Part shown: positions 46,353 through 54,836 of the stretch, in pieces | How the letters are laid out: every line of letters starts with the position of its first letter | Numbering within the stretch: position 1 is the stretch's first letter | Source: Bin5 sp965116395 | Lineage (GTDB): Bacteria > Chloroflexota > Anaerolineae > Caldilineales > Caldilineaceae | Length of the DNA stretch: 64,000 nucleotides | Assembly: GCA_965116395.1 (NCBI GenBank) | Contig: OZ220684.1 | Span: forward strand, 2,790,001-2,854,000 | Direction: 5' to 3' | Translations under genes and position numbers: made by a program | Notes under the pieces: generated by a model | Databases searched by the model: none | Seen by the model: the letters and a program-made list of their open reading frames with translations, nothing else | What the model was told of the DNA's origin: nothing

Positions 46353-48425
46353 ATGCAATACCTTATCGCCGACACTTTCACCGATAGCCTAGTAAGGCTG
46401 AATGGTGACGAACAGAAAGCTGTCAAGACCACGGTTTTTGACCTGCAGACCGATCCCTCGCGTCCGAGCTTGCAGTTTCACCGGATCGACCGCGCACGTG
46501 ACAAAAACTTCTGGTCCGTGCGCGTCAGTTCAGACATCCGCATCATCGTCCACCGGAGGCAGAATAGCCTTCTGCTTTGCTACGTCGATCACCACGAAGA
46601 CGCTTACGGTTGGGCGCAACGTCGTCGTCTGGAAACCCATCCCCGAACCGGCGCGGCCCAGCTGGTCGAGGTGCGCGAAACGGTCAAGGAAATCGAGGTC
46701 CCGCTCTACGTGCAGGTGGAAAAGCCCAGGCCGCTCCCCTTTGCCAACATTACCGACGACGAACTGCTCAACTACGGTGTACCGGCCAAGTGGCTGCCCG
46801 ATGTACGCAGCGCCGACGACAACAGCCTGCTCGATCTTGCCGACCACCTGCCGGTCGAGGCCGCCGAAGCACTGCTGGAGCTTGCCACCGGCGGGACACC
46901 GCCGCTTCCTACCCATACCCCGCCCGAAACCGACCCGTTCGAGCATCCCGACGCCCGCCGCCGCTTCCGCGTCATGCACGACGTCGAAGAGTGGGAGCGG
47001 GCCCTCGACTACCCGTGGGAGAAATGGGTCGTCTTCCTGCACCCGGCCCAACGGGAGTTGGTCGAACGGACCTACAACGGGCCTGCCCGCGTATCAGGCT
47101 CAGCCGGCACCGGCAAGACCATCGTCGCCCTTCACCGCGCCGTCCATCTTGCCCGCACCAATCCGGACGCCCGCGTTCTGTTGACGACATTTTCAGAAAC
47201 TTTGGCCAACGCCCTGCGCAGCAAGCTCCGTATACTGATCAGCTCCGAGCCGCGGCTCGGCGAACGCATCGAGGTCTACGCCATCGACGCACTGGGAGAA
47301 AGGCTCTACCGCCTCAACCTGGGGGAGTTCATGCTTGCAACACCTGAACAAATAGGTCGAAAGATCGAAGACGCGGCAGCCGCGGCCGAAAAGAGCAAGT
47401 TTTCAACGGGTTTCATGCTGACAGAGTGGGAGCGGGTCGTCGATGCCTGGCAATTGGACACGTGGGATGCCTATCGCGACGTACCCCGACTCGGCCGCCG
47501 CCGCAGTCTGCCCGAATCCCAGCGCAAGAAACTCTGGTCCATTTTCGAGAACGTACGCGCAGGCCTGAAGGCAGACGGCCTGATCACCCGCGCGCAGATG
47601 TACGGCCAGCTCGCGCACAGGTTTACCGAAACGCAGCGATCGCCGTTCGATTTCGTAATCGTAGACGAATGCCAGGATGTCGGCGTATCCCAACTGCGCT
47701 TTCTGCGAGCCCTGGGCACCGACAAGCCGGACGCTCTCTTTTTTGCCGGCGACCTCGGCCAGCGAATCTTCCAGCAGCCCTTCTCGTGGCGGAAACTCGG
47801 CATCGAAATACGCGGGCGGGCCCGCACCCTCAAGGTCAACTACCGCACCTCGCATCAGATCAGGAGACGCTCCGACCTCCTGCTGGGCCCCGACATCGCC
47901 GACGTCGACGGCAACACCGAAGAGCGCGCCGGCACGATTTCCGTGTTCAACGGCGCCGAACCGGCGATAGTCGTTTCCGACTCGGTCGAGAAAGAGATAG
48001 AGGCCGTCGCCCGCTGGCTGACCAAATTGAAGGAAGGGGACTTGGCGCCAGATGAGATCAGCGTCTTCGTCCGCTCGACAGACCAGATCGAACGGGCGAC
48101 GGCTGCCGTCGAGAAGGCCGGACTCCCATTCACCATTCTCGATAGCAACATGCATACAACCGCAGGACACGTTTCAGTCAGCACCATGCACCTGGCCAAG
48201 GGGCTGGAGTTCCGCGCCGTAGCCGTCATCGCCTGCGACGACGAGGTCGTACCCCTACAGGACCGTATCGAGACGGTCACCGACGACGCCGACCTCGAAG
48301 ATGTCTACAACACCGAACGCCATCTCCTCTACGTCGCCTGCACCCGTGCCCGCGACCATCTCCTCGTTTCCGGCGTCGATCCTGCCTCCGAGTTCCTGGA
48401 TGATATGTTGGCGGATGGCATTTGA
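46353..48425 (+). CDS. RelE-like domain fused to UvrD/Rep-type helicase
   Basis: A 690-residue fusion. Residues 1-95 (MQYLIADTFTDSLVRLNGDEQ ... RDKNFWSVRVSSDIRIIVHR) have the pattern of the RelE/ParE toxin fold. The rest is an SF1 helicase: Walker A SGSAGTGKT at 248-256, VDECQD at 437-442, KVNYRTSHQIR as motif IV-like, and STMHLAKGLEFRAVAVI and LYVACTRARDHL as motifs V and VI. It starts 32 bp after mod, so it belonged to the mod transcript before the transposon arrived. It may recognise ribosomes or RNA through the RelE-like part. Confidence 0.82.
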   Translation: MQYLIADTFTDSLVRLNGDEQKAVKTTVFDLQTDPSRPSLQFHRIDRARDKNFWSVRVSSDIRIIVHRRQNSLLLCYVDHHEDAYGWAQRRRLETHPRTGAAQLVEVRETVKEIEVPLYVQVEKPRPLPFANITDDELLNYGVPAKWLPDVRSADDNSLLDLADHLPVEAAEALLELATGGTPPLPTHTPPETDPFEHPDARRRFRVMHDVEEWERALDYPWEKWVVFLHPAQRELVERTYNGPARVSGSAGTGKTIVALHRAVHLARTNPDARVLLTTFSETLANALRSKLRILISSEPRLGERIEVYAIDALGERLYRLNLGEFMLATPEQIGRKIEDAAAAAEKSKFSTGFMLTEWERVVDAWQLDTWDAYRDVPRLGRRRSLPESQRKKLWSIFENVRAGLKADGLITRAQMYGQLAHRFTETQRSPFDFVIVDECQDVGVSQLRFLRALGTDKPDALFFAGDLGQRIFQQPFSWRKLGIEIRGRARTLKVNYRTSHQIRRRSDLLLGPDIADVDGNTEERAGTISVFNGAEPAIVVSDSVEKEIEAVARWLTKLKEGDLAPDEISVFVRSTDQIERATAAVEKAGLPFTILDSNMHTTAGHVSVSTMHLAKGLEFRAVAVIACDDEVVPLQDRIETVTDDADLEDVYNTERHLLYVACTRARDHLLVSGVDPASEFLDDMLADGI

Positions 48426-48630
48426 GAATGGCAGGAACAAGCCTGACGAACGCCTGGGCCATTCATCAGGCAGTTTTTTCTCTATTTGAATAAACCCCGC
48501 AATCGCATTTCACCTCCCTTCGCGTTTAGGGACTGGGGAAGACCATCGCCTGCATCCCATGTCTCCGGCCCCATGGCGCGACCAGGACTGTGCCAGTACG
48601 CAGACAGTCAAAACGCACCTGCGAATCTTC

Positions 48631-48668
48631 TTGACAACTCGTTTCAAGAATGTTACTATATAGGTAAC
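48631..48668 (+). promoter_or_regulatory. promoter and palindromic operator of the higBA unit
   Basis: TTGACA (48631-48636) and TACTAT (48654-48659) are spaced by 17 bp. The second box lies inside the inverted repeat GTTAC-TATATAG-GTAAC (48652-48668). A palindrome over the -10 box is the usual autoregulation site of toxin-antitoxin units, here probably bound by the HigA-like protein. Confidence 0.65.
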
Positions 48669-48699
48669 GATAATCCTCCATCCTAATCTTATCTGTCCC

Positions 48700-49035
48700 G
48701 TGGAAATTACTTTCAGAACCCAAAGGCTTCAGAAAGACTTCAGCTCGGAAAGAACGCTCAGGAGAAAGTATGGGGAGCGCATGGCGCTGACAATTATGGC
48801 GCGCATCGGAGTTCTGAGAAATTCCAGCACACTGTCGAAGGTCCCGACAACCCCTCCGGAAAGGAGGCATCAGCTTAAGGGTGACAGAAACGAACAGTTC
48901 GCCGTTGACCTCGTCCACCCCTTCAGACTGGTGTTTGAACCAAACCAATATCAACCTGAACCCAAAAAGGACGGAGGGATCGATCTGGATCAAGTGACCG
49001 CAATCAAGATCCTGGAAGTGGTCGACTATCACTAA
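48700..49035 (+). CDS. higB: HigB-like toxin
   Basis: A 111-residue RelE/HigB-type toxin of the killer-protein group, mRNA interferases that act at the ribosome. MEITFRTQRLQKDFSSERTLRRKYG is the typical opening. The C-terminal region has QFAVDLVHPFRLVFEP and ends AIKILEVVDYH. It starts at GTG with a weak ribosome site, which may keep toxin output low. It precedes the HigA-like gene by 88 bp, the usual toxin-first order of hig modules. Confidence 0.83.
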   Translation: MEITFRTQRLQKDFSSERTLRRKYGERMALTIMARIGVLRNSSTLSKVPTTPPERRHQLKGDRNEQFAVDLVHPFRLVFEPNQYQPEPKKDGGIDLDQVTAIKILEVVDYH

Positions 49036-49123
49036 GCGCTATTGGATAGGAGCGCTGACCGAAATTCACGACAATGGCGGCGGTCATGAACGTGAATGGC
49101 TCCCACCCAAGGAAGGAGAAAGT

Positions 49124-50212
49124 ATGGCTGCGACAACGAATCGATTCCAGCCCGACTACGCAGTGTCGCCTGGATGGGTCCTGAAAGAGCGGCTTGAAGT
49201 GAATGAAATCTCACAGGCTGAATTTGCACGCCGGTGCGGTCGCTCACCGAAACTCATCAGCGAGATCATTGCCGGGAAGGCTCCCGTCGAAGCTGAGACG
49301 GCGCTTCAATTTGAAAAAGTGTTGGGAGTCGATGCCGGCATCTGGCTCGGGCTGGAAAAAGACTATCAGTTGCATCAGATGCGAGAGGCAGAGGCGAGGG
49401 AAGCTGAAGCGTCCTCCGATTGGGCGCGCAGCTTCCCCGTCAACGAGTTGGTAAAGCGCGGTGTGATTCGCAGGGTGAAATCGGATGGCGAAAAAGTAAC
49501 GGAGTTGCTCTCTTTCTTTAGAGTGGCCTCCAAAGACGTATGGCAGACTCGATACAAGGAGGTTGCCGTTGCCTTTCGACACTCACCAAGCTTCAGCAGC
49601 GACGAGTTCGCCTTAGCAGCGTGGCTCAGGCTAGTGGAGATTGAAGCTGAGACACAAACAAATGAGGAATACGACAGGTCAACCTTTATGAGGGTGTTGA
49701 AAAGTGTCCGCCAGTTGACACGCGCAGAGTTACCTCAAGCCTTCGTCGAAGCGCGCCACCTTTGCAATGAAGCCGGCGTTGCTCTTGTGTGCGTAAAGCC
49801 ACTGCCCAAGACGCGCTTGAGCGGAGCGGCAAGGTGGCTCTCACCCCGAAAGCCGCTGATTGCCCTGAGCGGGCGTCACGGTTCAGACGACCAGATCTGG
49901 TTCAGCCTGTTCCATGAAGCCGCACACATCCTTCTGCACAGCAAGAAGAGTGTCTATGTTGACGGAGACACGAACGGTGACGAAGGTGATGAGGCAGAGG
50001 CAAACAAATGGGCAGCGAACTTCCTGATTCCCCAGTCTGCTTGGCAGCGCTTCCTCGCCGCCGACGCCTACCGCAGCGAGGACGCCATCCGCAACTTCGC
50101 TGCCGAACAGGAAATCGCACCAGGTATCGTTGTCGGCAGACTCCAGCACGAAGGGCTGCTTGCATGGAGGAGTCGCTTGAACCGGCTCAAAGTGCAGGTC
50201 CGGCTGGAGTGA
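49124..50212 (+). CDS. HigA-like antitoxin fused to ImmA/IrrE peptidase
   Basis: A 362-residue fusion. The first ~80 residues are the HigA-type helix-turn-helix (PGWVLKERLEVNEISQAEFARRCGRSPKLISEIIAGKAPVEAETALQFEKVLGV). The C-terminal part is an ImmA/IrrE-type zinc peptidase with the HExxH motif HEAAH (in FHEAAHILLHSK) and the downstream EANKWAANFLIP, in which E supplies the third ligand. Relatives cleave repressors under stress. Here DNA binding and peptidase are in one chain with a toxin upstream. Confidence 0.85.
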   Translation: MAATTNRFQPDYAVSPGWVLKERLEVNEISQAEFARRCGRSPKLISEIIAGKAPVEAETALQFEKVLGVDAGIWLGLEKDYQLHQMREAEAREAEASSDWARSFPVNELVKRGVIRRVKSDGEKVTELLSFFRVASKDVWQTRYKEVAVAFRHSPSFSSDEFALAAWLRLVEIEAETQTNEEYDRSTFMRVLKSVRQLTRAELPQAFVEARHLCNEAGVALVCVKPLPKTRLSGAARWLSPRKPLIALSGRHGSDDQIWFSLFHEAAHILLHSKKSVYVDGDTNGDEGDEAEANKWAANFLIPQSAWQRFLAADAYRSEDAIRNFAAEQEIAPGIVVGRLQHEGLLAWRSRLNRLKVQVRLE

Positions 50213-50507
50213 CCGACACAAGAATGTAATAAATGCCCGCATCCCCTACGGCACACCCGACCACGTAATCCGCATCGTCACCGAAAACACCGGCACGCCC
50301 AAATTCGACGAGAGCAGCTTCGAGACGAAATAGTCAGTAGTAGCCCAAATTTCAGCCACCACTCCCCCTCACTCCTGCCCGCTCTCCGCGCCCCCATCCC
50401 CCCAAACCCACCCCAATTTAGCCCCCAACTCCAATCCTATGGCATCATGGAAGCAATTTGCGCCTTACCCAAACAAAACCAATACAAACCAAGCCAACTC
50501 CACCCCA
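50213..50507 (+). other. gap with orphan C-terminal frame remnant (50220-50333)
   Basis: A frame without a start codon reads KNVINARIPYGTPDHVIRIV and on to SSFETK before TAG at 50331-50333. The natural-looking composition and codon use suggest the tail of a lost gene, but I cannot name the family. The remainder up to the heme A synthase start is C-rich and carries no recognisable feature. Confidence 0.35.
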
Positions 50508-51470
50508 ATGAAAGCCCCCCACCTCGCCTGGACCACCCTATCCATCAACACCATCGTCATCCTCCAGGGCGCCATCGTCAGAGCCACCGGCTCCGGCGCC
50601 GGCTGCGGCCGCGACTGGCCCCGCTGCCAGGGCGAAATCCTCCCCCTCGACCACGGCCTCGCTACCTGGATAGAGTTCTCGCATCGAGCCCTTTCCGGCG
50701 TGGCTCTCCTGATGGGCATCTGGCTTCTCGTAAAAGCCGTCCGCCTGCGCCACGACCTGCCCGGCTTCCTGCCTTTCACCATAATTTCCGCCGTCTTCCT
50801 CCTATTCGAAGCCCTCATAGGCGCCGGCACCGTCCTCACCGGACTCACCGGCGACAACGTCTCTGTCGCCCGCGGCCTCCTGGTCGCATTCCACCTGCTC
50901 AACTCCATGCTGCTGATCGGCGCGCTCGCGCTCACCACCGTCCACGCCTATCCCGGGCGCAACTGGCCGCCGGCCTGGACAGGTCAGACCGGCCTGAAAA
51001 TCCTTATCGGTGTAAGCCTATTGGGAATGATGTTTCTGATGTTCTCGGGCGGCATCGCCGCCATGGGCAACACAATGTTCCCACCGGAATCCCTGCAAGA
51101 AGGGCTAACCGACGACTTCAGCGCCCAGGCCCATCCGCTCATTCGCCTGCGGATCCTGCACCCATTCCTGGCAATCGCAGTCGGCGTCTTCCTTTGGATA
51201 AGCCACGCCCTGACCGGCTGGCTCAAACCCACGCCCCAGGCCCGCCGTTTTCGCAACCTGCTCCTGGCAGTCTACGCCGTCCAACTACTCGTCGGGACAA
51301 TCAATCTGGCCATGCTCGGCCCGATTCCGCTTCAGCTTCTCCACCTTGCCCTGGCCGTAGCGGCCTTCGGTCTATGGTCCGTCGTCGGCTGGCTGACCCT
51401 GAGCGCTTCCCCCACCGGCAGCGCAATACCGTCCGTACCCTGGCAAACAAGAGAGGTCCAGCCCTCATGA
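50508..51470 (+). CDS. ctaA: heme A synthase (CtaA/Cox15)
   Basis: About 320 residues with eight membrane segments. It oxidises heme O to heme A for aa3-type oxidases. Early on, IVRATGSGAGCGRDWPRCQG holds the CxxxxxxC pair of CtaA proteins, and WIEFSHRALSG contains a heme-ligand histidine. RILHPFLAIAVG and LQLLHLALAV supply the second-half histidines. The frame is open from 50439, but the start at 50508 (MKAPHLAWTTLSINT) fits the family. Its stop overlaps the ctaB start in ATGA. Confidence 0.93.
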   Translation: MKAPHLAWTTLSINTIVILQGAIVRATGSGAGCGRDWPRCQGEILPLDHGLATWIEFSHRALSGVALLMGIWLLVKAVRLRHDLPGFLPFTIISAVFLLFEALIGAGTVLTGLTGDNVSVARGLLVAFHLLNSMLLIGALALTTVHAYPGRNWPPAWTGQTGLKILIGVSLLGMMFLMFSGGIAAMGNTMFPPESLQEGLTDDFSAQAHPLIRLRILHPFLAIAVGVFLWISHALTGWLKPTPQARRFRNLLLAVYAVQLLVGTINLAMLGPIPLQLLHLALAVAAFGLWSVVGWLTLSASPTGSAIPSVPWQTREVQPS

Positions 51471-52387
51471 TCGACACCACTGCAACCCTGCCCGCTGCCA
51501 CCTGGCGCGACTACCTGACCCTGACCAAGCCCAAAGTCATCTCCCTCCTGCTTTTCACAGCGATCTGCCCCATGTTCATGGCTGCCCGCGGTCTCCCTCA
51601 CTGGCTGCCCCTGCTCGGAGTCCTCGTCGGCGGCTACATGGCCACCGGCGGCGCCGGCGTATTCAACATGGTGCTCGACCGCGACATAGACGGCAAGATG
51701 CGCCGCACCGCCAACAGACCCCTCGTCACCGGCGTCATCAGCGTCCGCAACGCTGTCCTGTTCGGCCTCCTGCTCAGCGTCGGCGCGTTCCTGATCCTGT
51801 GGCAAACAGCCAACCTGCTGACAGCCCTGCTCGCCTGGTTCGGTTTACTCTTCTACGTGATTGTCTATACCGCGTGGCTCAAACGGACTACCTGGCAGAA
51901 CATCGTCATCGGCGGCGTAGCAGGCTCGGTCATGCCCCTGCTGGGCTGGGCCGCCGTCACCAATGGACTGAACTGGATGGCCGTCCTGCTGTTCGTCCTC
52001 ATCTTCATGTGGACGCCCGTCCACTTCTGGGCGCTCGCCTTCCTCGTCAAAGATCAGTACGAGGCCGTAGGCATACCCATGGCGCCCGCAGTCCTCGGCA
52101 GCAAACGTACCCTGCAACAGATGCTGATATATGCCGTCCTGACCATACTTGCGTCCCTGGCCCCGCTCGCCCTCAACGAAGCCGGCTGGCTCTACACCGG
52201 TGTCGTCATCCTGCTGGACATCTTCCTCATAGACAAAGTGGTCAAGCTCTATCGTCACGTCGAAGCCGGCCACGAAGTAAACCGGGAAGAAGCCCTCTCG
52301 CTCTACAAATACTCCATGCTATACCTGGCCCTCGTATTCCTGACCCTCGTCGCCGATCGCACCCTGTCACTCACATTCCCCATCTAA
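51467..52387 (+). CDS. ctaB: protoheme IX farnesyltransferase (heme O synthase)
   Basis: A 306-residue UbiA-family prenyltransferase with nine membrane helices that makes heme O from heme B. NMVLDRDIDGKMRRTANRPL is the first Asp-rich motif, and the second-half region lies around KDQYEAVGIPM. It is coupled to ctaA by an ATGA overlap. The pair implies a heme-copper oxidase, so aerobic respiration. The oxidase genes are not in the window. Confidence 0.95.
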   Translation: MIDTTATLPAATWRDYLTLTKPKVISLLLFTAICPMFMAARGLPHWLPLLGVLVGGYMATGGAGVFNMVLDRDIDGKMRRTANRPLVTGVISVRNAVLFGLLLSVGAFLILWQTANLLTALLAWFGLLFYVIVYTAWLKRTTWQNIVIGGVAGSVMPLLGWAAVTNGLNWMAVLLFVLIFMWTPVHFWALAFLVKDQYEAVGIPMAPAVLGSKRTLQQMLIYAVLTILASLAPLALNEAGWLYTGVVILLDIFLIDKVVKLYRHVEAGHEVNREEALSLYKYSMLYLALVFLTLVADRTLSLTFPI

Positions 52388-52559
52388 CCACCCACCCCCC
52401 ACTAAGCACCCGCCCCTGAGAGAACCAAACCGAGGCGTTCTCTCTCCTCGCCCCCACGCGCCCGCGAACAGAACCGTGCAGTTCCCCGCCCAATTCACGA
52501 GCCCTACGACCACAACCCGCAGCGACCACAGACATTGCTTTTCTTGGCCTTCAGCCGAT

Positions 52560-52885
52560 CAAGAGAGGCGTACTTCGTGGAAAAAGGAGTTGCAGTTGCC
52601 GTTCTTCGCGGCCCTTCGCGGAAAGAAGGAAGTTCTGCAGTTGCAGTTCTCCGTGGCCCTCCGTGTCCTCCGTGGAAAAAGGTGTTGCAGTTGCAGTTCT
52701 TCGTGGTTCTTCGCGGCCCTTCGTGGAAAAAAGGAAGTTCTGCAGTTGCAGTTCTCCGTGGCCCTCCGTGTCCTCCGTGGAAAAAGGTGTTGCCGTTGCA
52801 GTTCTTCGTGGCCCTTCGCGGTCCTTCGTGGCCCTTCGTGGACAAAGAGGAAGTTGCCGTTGCAGTTCTTCGCGTTCCTTCATAC
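52560..52885 (+). repeat. intergenic repeat family A, locus 4
   Basis: About five units with the core CTTCGTGGCCCTTCGTGG or CTCCGTGGCCCTCCGTG, joined by AAAAAGG plus GTTGCAGTTGCAG links. It fills the gap 52388-52985 between ctaB and the AbrB gene. The Leu/Arg/Gly-rich frames opened by it are not genes. Confidence 0.82.
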
Positions 52886-52985
52886 GCCTCCCCCACCAGC
52901 TGAGATGGGAAGACCGCGTTCAATTTAGACGTTGCGCTCTATCAAAGTATAATTCCGGCAAAACAGACTCTTATCTGGAGGGCTC

Positions 52986-53198
52986 ATGCGCATTTCTGAA
53001 CAAGGACAGGTTACCATTCCCAAGCATCTGCGGGATCGTTTCGGTATGACCGCCAATGTCGAGGTCGATTTCACACCCACCGAACGAGGACTCCTGATTC
53101 GAAAACGGCCTGCTGGCAAACATCCCGTGGAACGCGTCTACGGCATCCTGAACGGAGGAAATACCGACGATTATCTCGACAAAGTGCGCGGAAGATGA
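52986..53198 (+). CDS. AbrB/SpoVT-type antitoxin
   Basis: A 70-residue protein with the swapped-hairpin AbrB DNA-binding domain in its first 45 residues (MRISEQGQVTIPKHLRDRFGMTANVEVDF). The tail (HPVERVYGILNGGNTDDYLDKVRGR) would wrap the toxin in a vapBC-type pair. GGAGGG lies before the ATG. The partner toxin is reduced to a short remnant directly downstream, so this is now an orphan antitoxin. Confidence 0.85.
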   Translation: MRISEQGQVTIPKHLRDRFGMTANVEVDFTPTERGLLIRKRPAGKHPVERVYGILNGGNTDDYLDKVRGR

Positions 53199-53295
53199 TT
53201 ACCTCGGAGCCCACGCACTTACGGTGGCCGACACCTTTCTCACACGAGACAGTGGCTTTTACGCAACCTACTTTCCGGAATTAACGGGACTGTAA
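53194..53295 (+). pseudogene. C-terminal remnant of a VapC-like PIN toxin
   Basis: A 33-codon frame without a start overlaps the antitoxin stop. It reads DDYLGAHALTVADTFLTRDS and then GFYATYFPELTGL. LTRDxGFYxxYFP is the characteristic end of PIN-domain VapC toxins. The N-terminal ~100 residues with the first catalytic acids are missing, so the toxin is dead through an internal deletion. Confidence 0.7.
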
Positions 53296-53371
53296 ACCGG
53301 CAGAATTGCTACACTATGTCGCAGCCCGGCCTCGTCTGATTCAGTTAGAATCAGTGGACGCACAATAAGAA

Positions 53372-53393
53372 ACGTCCCCCACAAGGGGGACGT
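53372..53393. terminator. hairpin
   Basis: ACGTCCCCC pairs perfectly with GGGGGACGT across ACAA in the 211-bp gap between the toxin remnant and the cupin gene. It is probably a terminator; the T-run is poor. Confidence 0.6.
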
Positions 53394-53506
53394 CTGACTT
53401 ACGAAACTATTGAAGAAATCGCTCGCACTCCGATCGCCATCTTCAGGGGGCACGAGAGGATCTGGAAAACCGAACAATCCTTCTCAGCCCTGCACTACTC
53501 CCCACA

Positions 53507-53839
53507 TCAATCCTCCCAAACATACTCCTCCCGCACCGGCTGAAACACATCCAATATCCGGCACCGCGTAATCGCCTTCCCCGAATGCTCAGCCCCGCCC
53601 GGAATAACATACACATCCCCCGGCCCCAGCACCCGCGTCTCCCCGCCCGTAATCCGGATCTCAAACTCACCCTCAAACATATTGATCACCTGCTCATGCG
53701 GATGCGAATGTGCCGGCAGCGGCGAATCCGCCGCAACATCCCAGTACACAAACGTCATATTCTCACTGTGAATAAACTTCCCCACAAACCCCGGGAACAA
53801 CCCCCGCTCCTTCACCTCATCCAAACTATAAACAGTCAT
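53507..53839 (-). CDS. single-domain cupin
   Basis: A 110-residue beta-barrel cupin. Motif 1 is DSPLPAHSHPHEQVINMFEGEFEI (metal-binding H, H and E) and motif 2 is PGDVYVIPGGAEHSG with the fourth ligand histidine. Such proteins bind a metal and isomerise, oxidise or sense small molecules. It follows the dehydrogenase/epimerase pair on the same strand after 40 bp, so it is probably the last gene of that unit. Confidence 0.88.
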   Translation of the reverse strand: MTVYSLDEVKERGLFPGFVGKFIHSENMTFVYWDVAADSPLPAHSHPHEQVINMFEGEFEIRITGGETRVLGPGDVYVIPGGAEHSGKAITRCRILDVFQPVREEYVWED

Positions 53840-53879
53840 CTCCCACTCCCAATATCATGCGTATGATTCCCACTAAGCC

Positions 53880-54836
53880 CTAGTCCCTGCCCTCCGCGCC
53901 TTCCAACTGCGCCACCAGCGCCATCGAATGGATAGCATCGCGAATATCCGTCAGCGGCTTCTCACCCGTGCGCACACAGTCCGCAATATGCTCGTGCATC
54001 GACAGCACACCGTCATAGCGGCTCGTGTCCGCCTCATCCACGCCGTCAATCTGCCAGCCGCCCAGCGTGCGCGCCTCGTTGTCTTCCGTAATCTCAATCT
54101 CATGCGGGAGCTTGAAATAGCAGCCCACGCCCGTGCCGTGCAGCTCCCCGCGCAGCACGCGGCCGCCGGACGCCCGGTTCCCGTGAATGAAACCAGTCGC
54201 CCCGTTGTCGAAGCGCACCAGTGCCGTGTAGCAGTTGCGGTAACTGCTGTCGAACCTGTCCTGGTAGGCCGCCACCTCCACCGGCTCCCCGCCCACCATA
54301 TAGCGCACCAGGTCAACCGCGTGGCACAGATCGTCCCAGTTCGTCGTCGTGAAACTGAACGCATCCTCGCCCAGCATTCGTTTATGGAAAGTGCCCACCG
54401 CCGTCGAGACCGGTCCCAGCCGCGCCACCTGTCGCATCGCCTCCCGCGTCACCGCCGCATGCCGCCGCTGGAATCCCACCGCGCAGATGACATCGTTCGC
54501 CACCGCTGCATCGTGGATCTGCTGCACCTCGTCCATGTTCATGCCCGGCGGCTTCTCGATAAACGTATGCTTGCCCGCGTTCAAACAGTCCAGCGCCGTC
54601 TGCAGCAGCCAGCGCTCGTGCATCACGCAGTAAACCATGTCCGGGTCCACTTCCTCCAGCATCCGCCGGTGATCGTCATAGCGGTACTGGAAATCGTAGG
54701 CCACTGCCACCTCATGCAGGAGTTCCTCGTCCAGTTCGCACGCGGCCACCATCTCCACGTCTTCCAAGCGGTTCACGTTCGGATAGTGCGCGCCTTGGCT
54801 GCGCCTGCCCGCGCCGATAAAAGCGGTTCGAATCAT
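53880..54836 (-). CDS. Gfo/Idh/MocA-family oxidoreductase
   Basis: A 318-residue NAD(P)-dependent dehydrogenase of sugars or inositols. The Rossmann start IRTAFIGAGRRSQGAHYPNVNRL is followed by the family motif FIEKPPGMNMDEVQQI (EKP lysine) and a C-terminal alpha/beta domain with DDLCHAVDLVRYMVGGEP containing the catalytic histidine. Its start overlaps the stop of the upstream epimerase by one base, so the two are coupled. Confidence 0.9.
   Translation of the reverse strand: MIRTAFIGAGRRSQGAHYPNVNRLEDVEMVAACELDEELLHEVAVAYDFQYRYDDHRRMLEEVDPDMVYCVMHERWLLQTALDCLNAGKHTFIEKPPGMNMDEVQQIHDAAVANDVICAVGFQRRHAAVTREAMRQVARLGPVSTAVGTFHKRMLGEDAFSFTTTNWDDLCHAVDLVRYMVGGEPVEVAAYQDRFDSSYRNCYTALVRFDNGATGFIHGNRASGGRVLRGELHGTGVGCYFKLPHEIEITEDNEARTLGGWQIDGVDEADTSRYDGVLSMHEHIADCVRTGEKPLTDIRDAIHSMALVAQLEGAEGRD

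Noticed and set aside
50447..51466. A 340-codon extension upstream of ctaB in its frame
   Set aside because: It is an out-of-frame reading of ctaA with Arg/Pro-rich composition; ctaB starts in the ATGA overlap at 51467.
52535..52903. Open frames with repeated LRGPSWKKG-type peptides between ctaB and the AbrB gene
   Set aside because: They are translations of repeat family A present in several frames and at several loci, with no ribosome site or domain.
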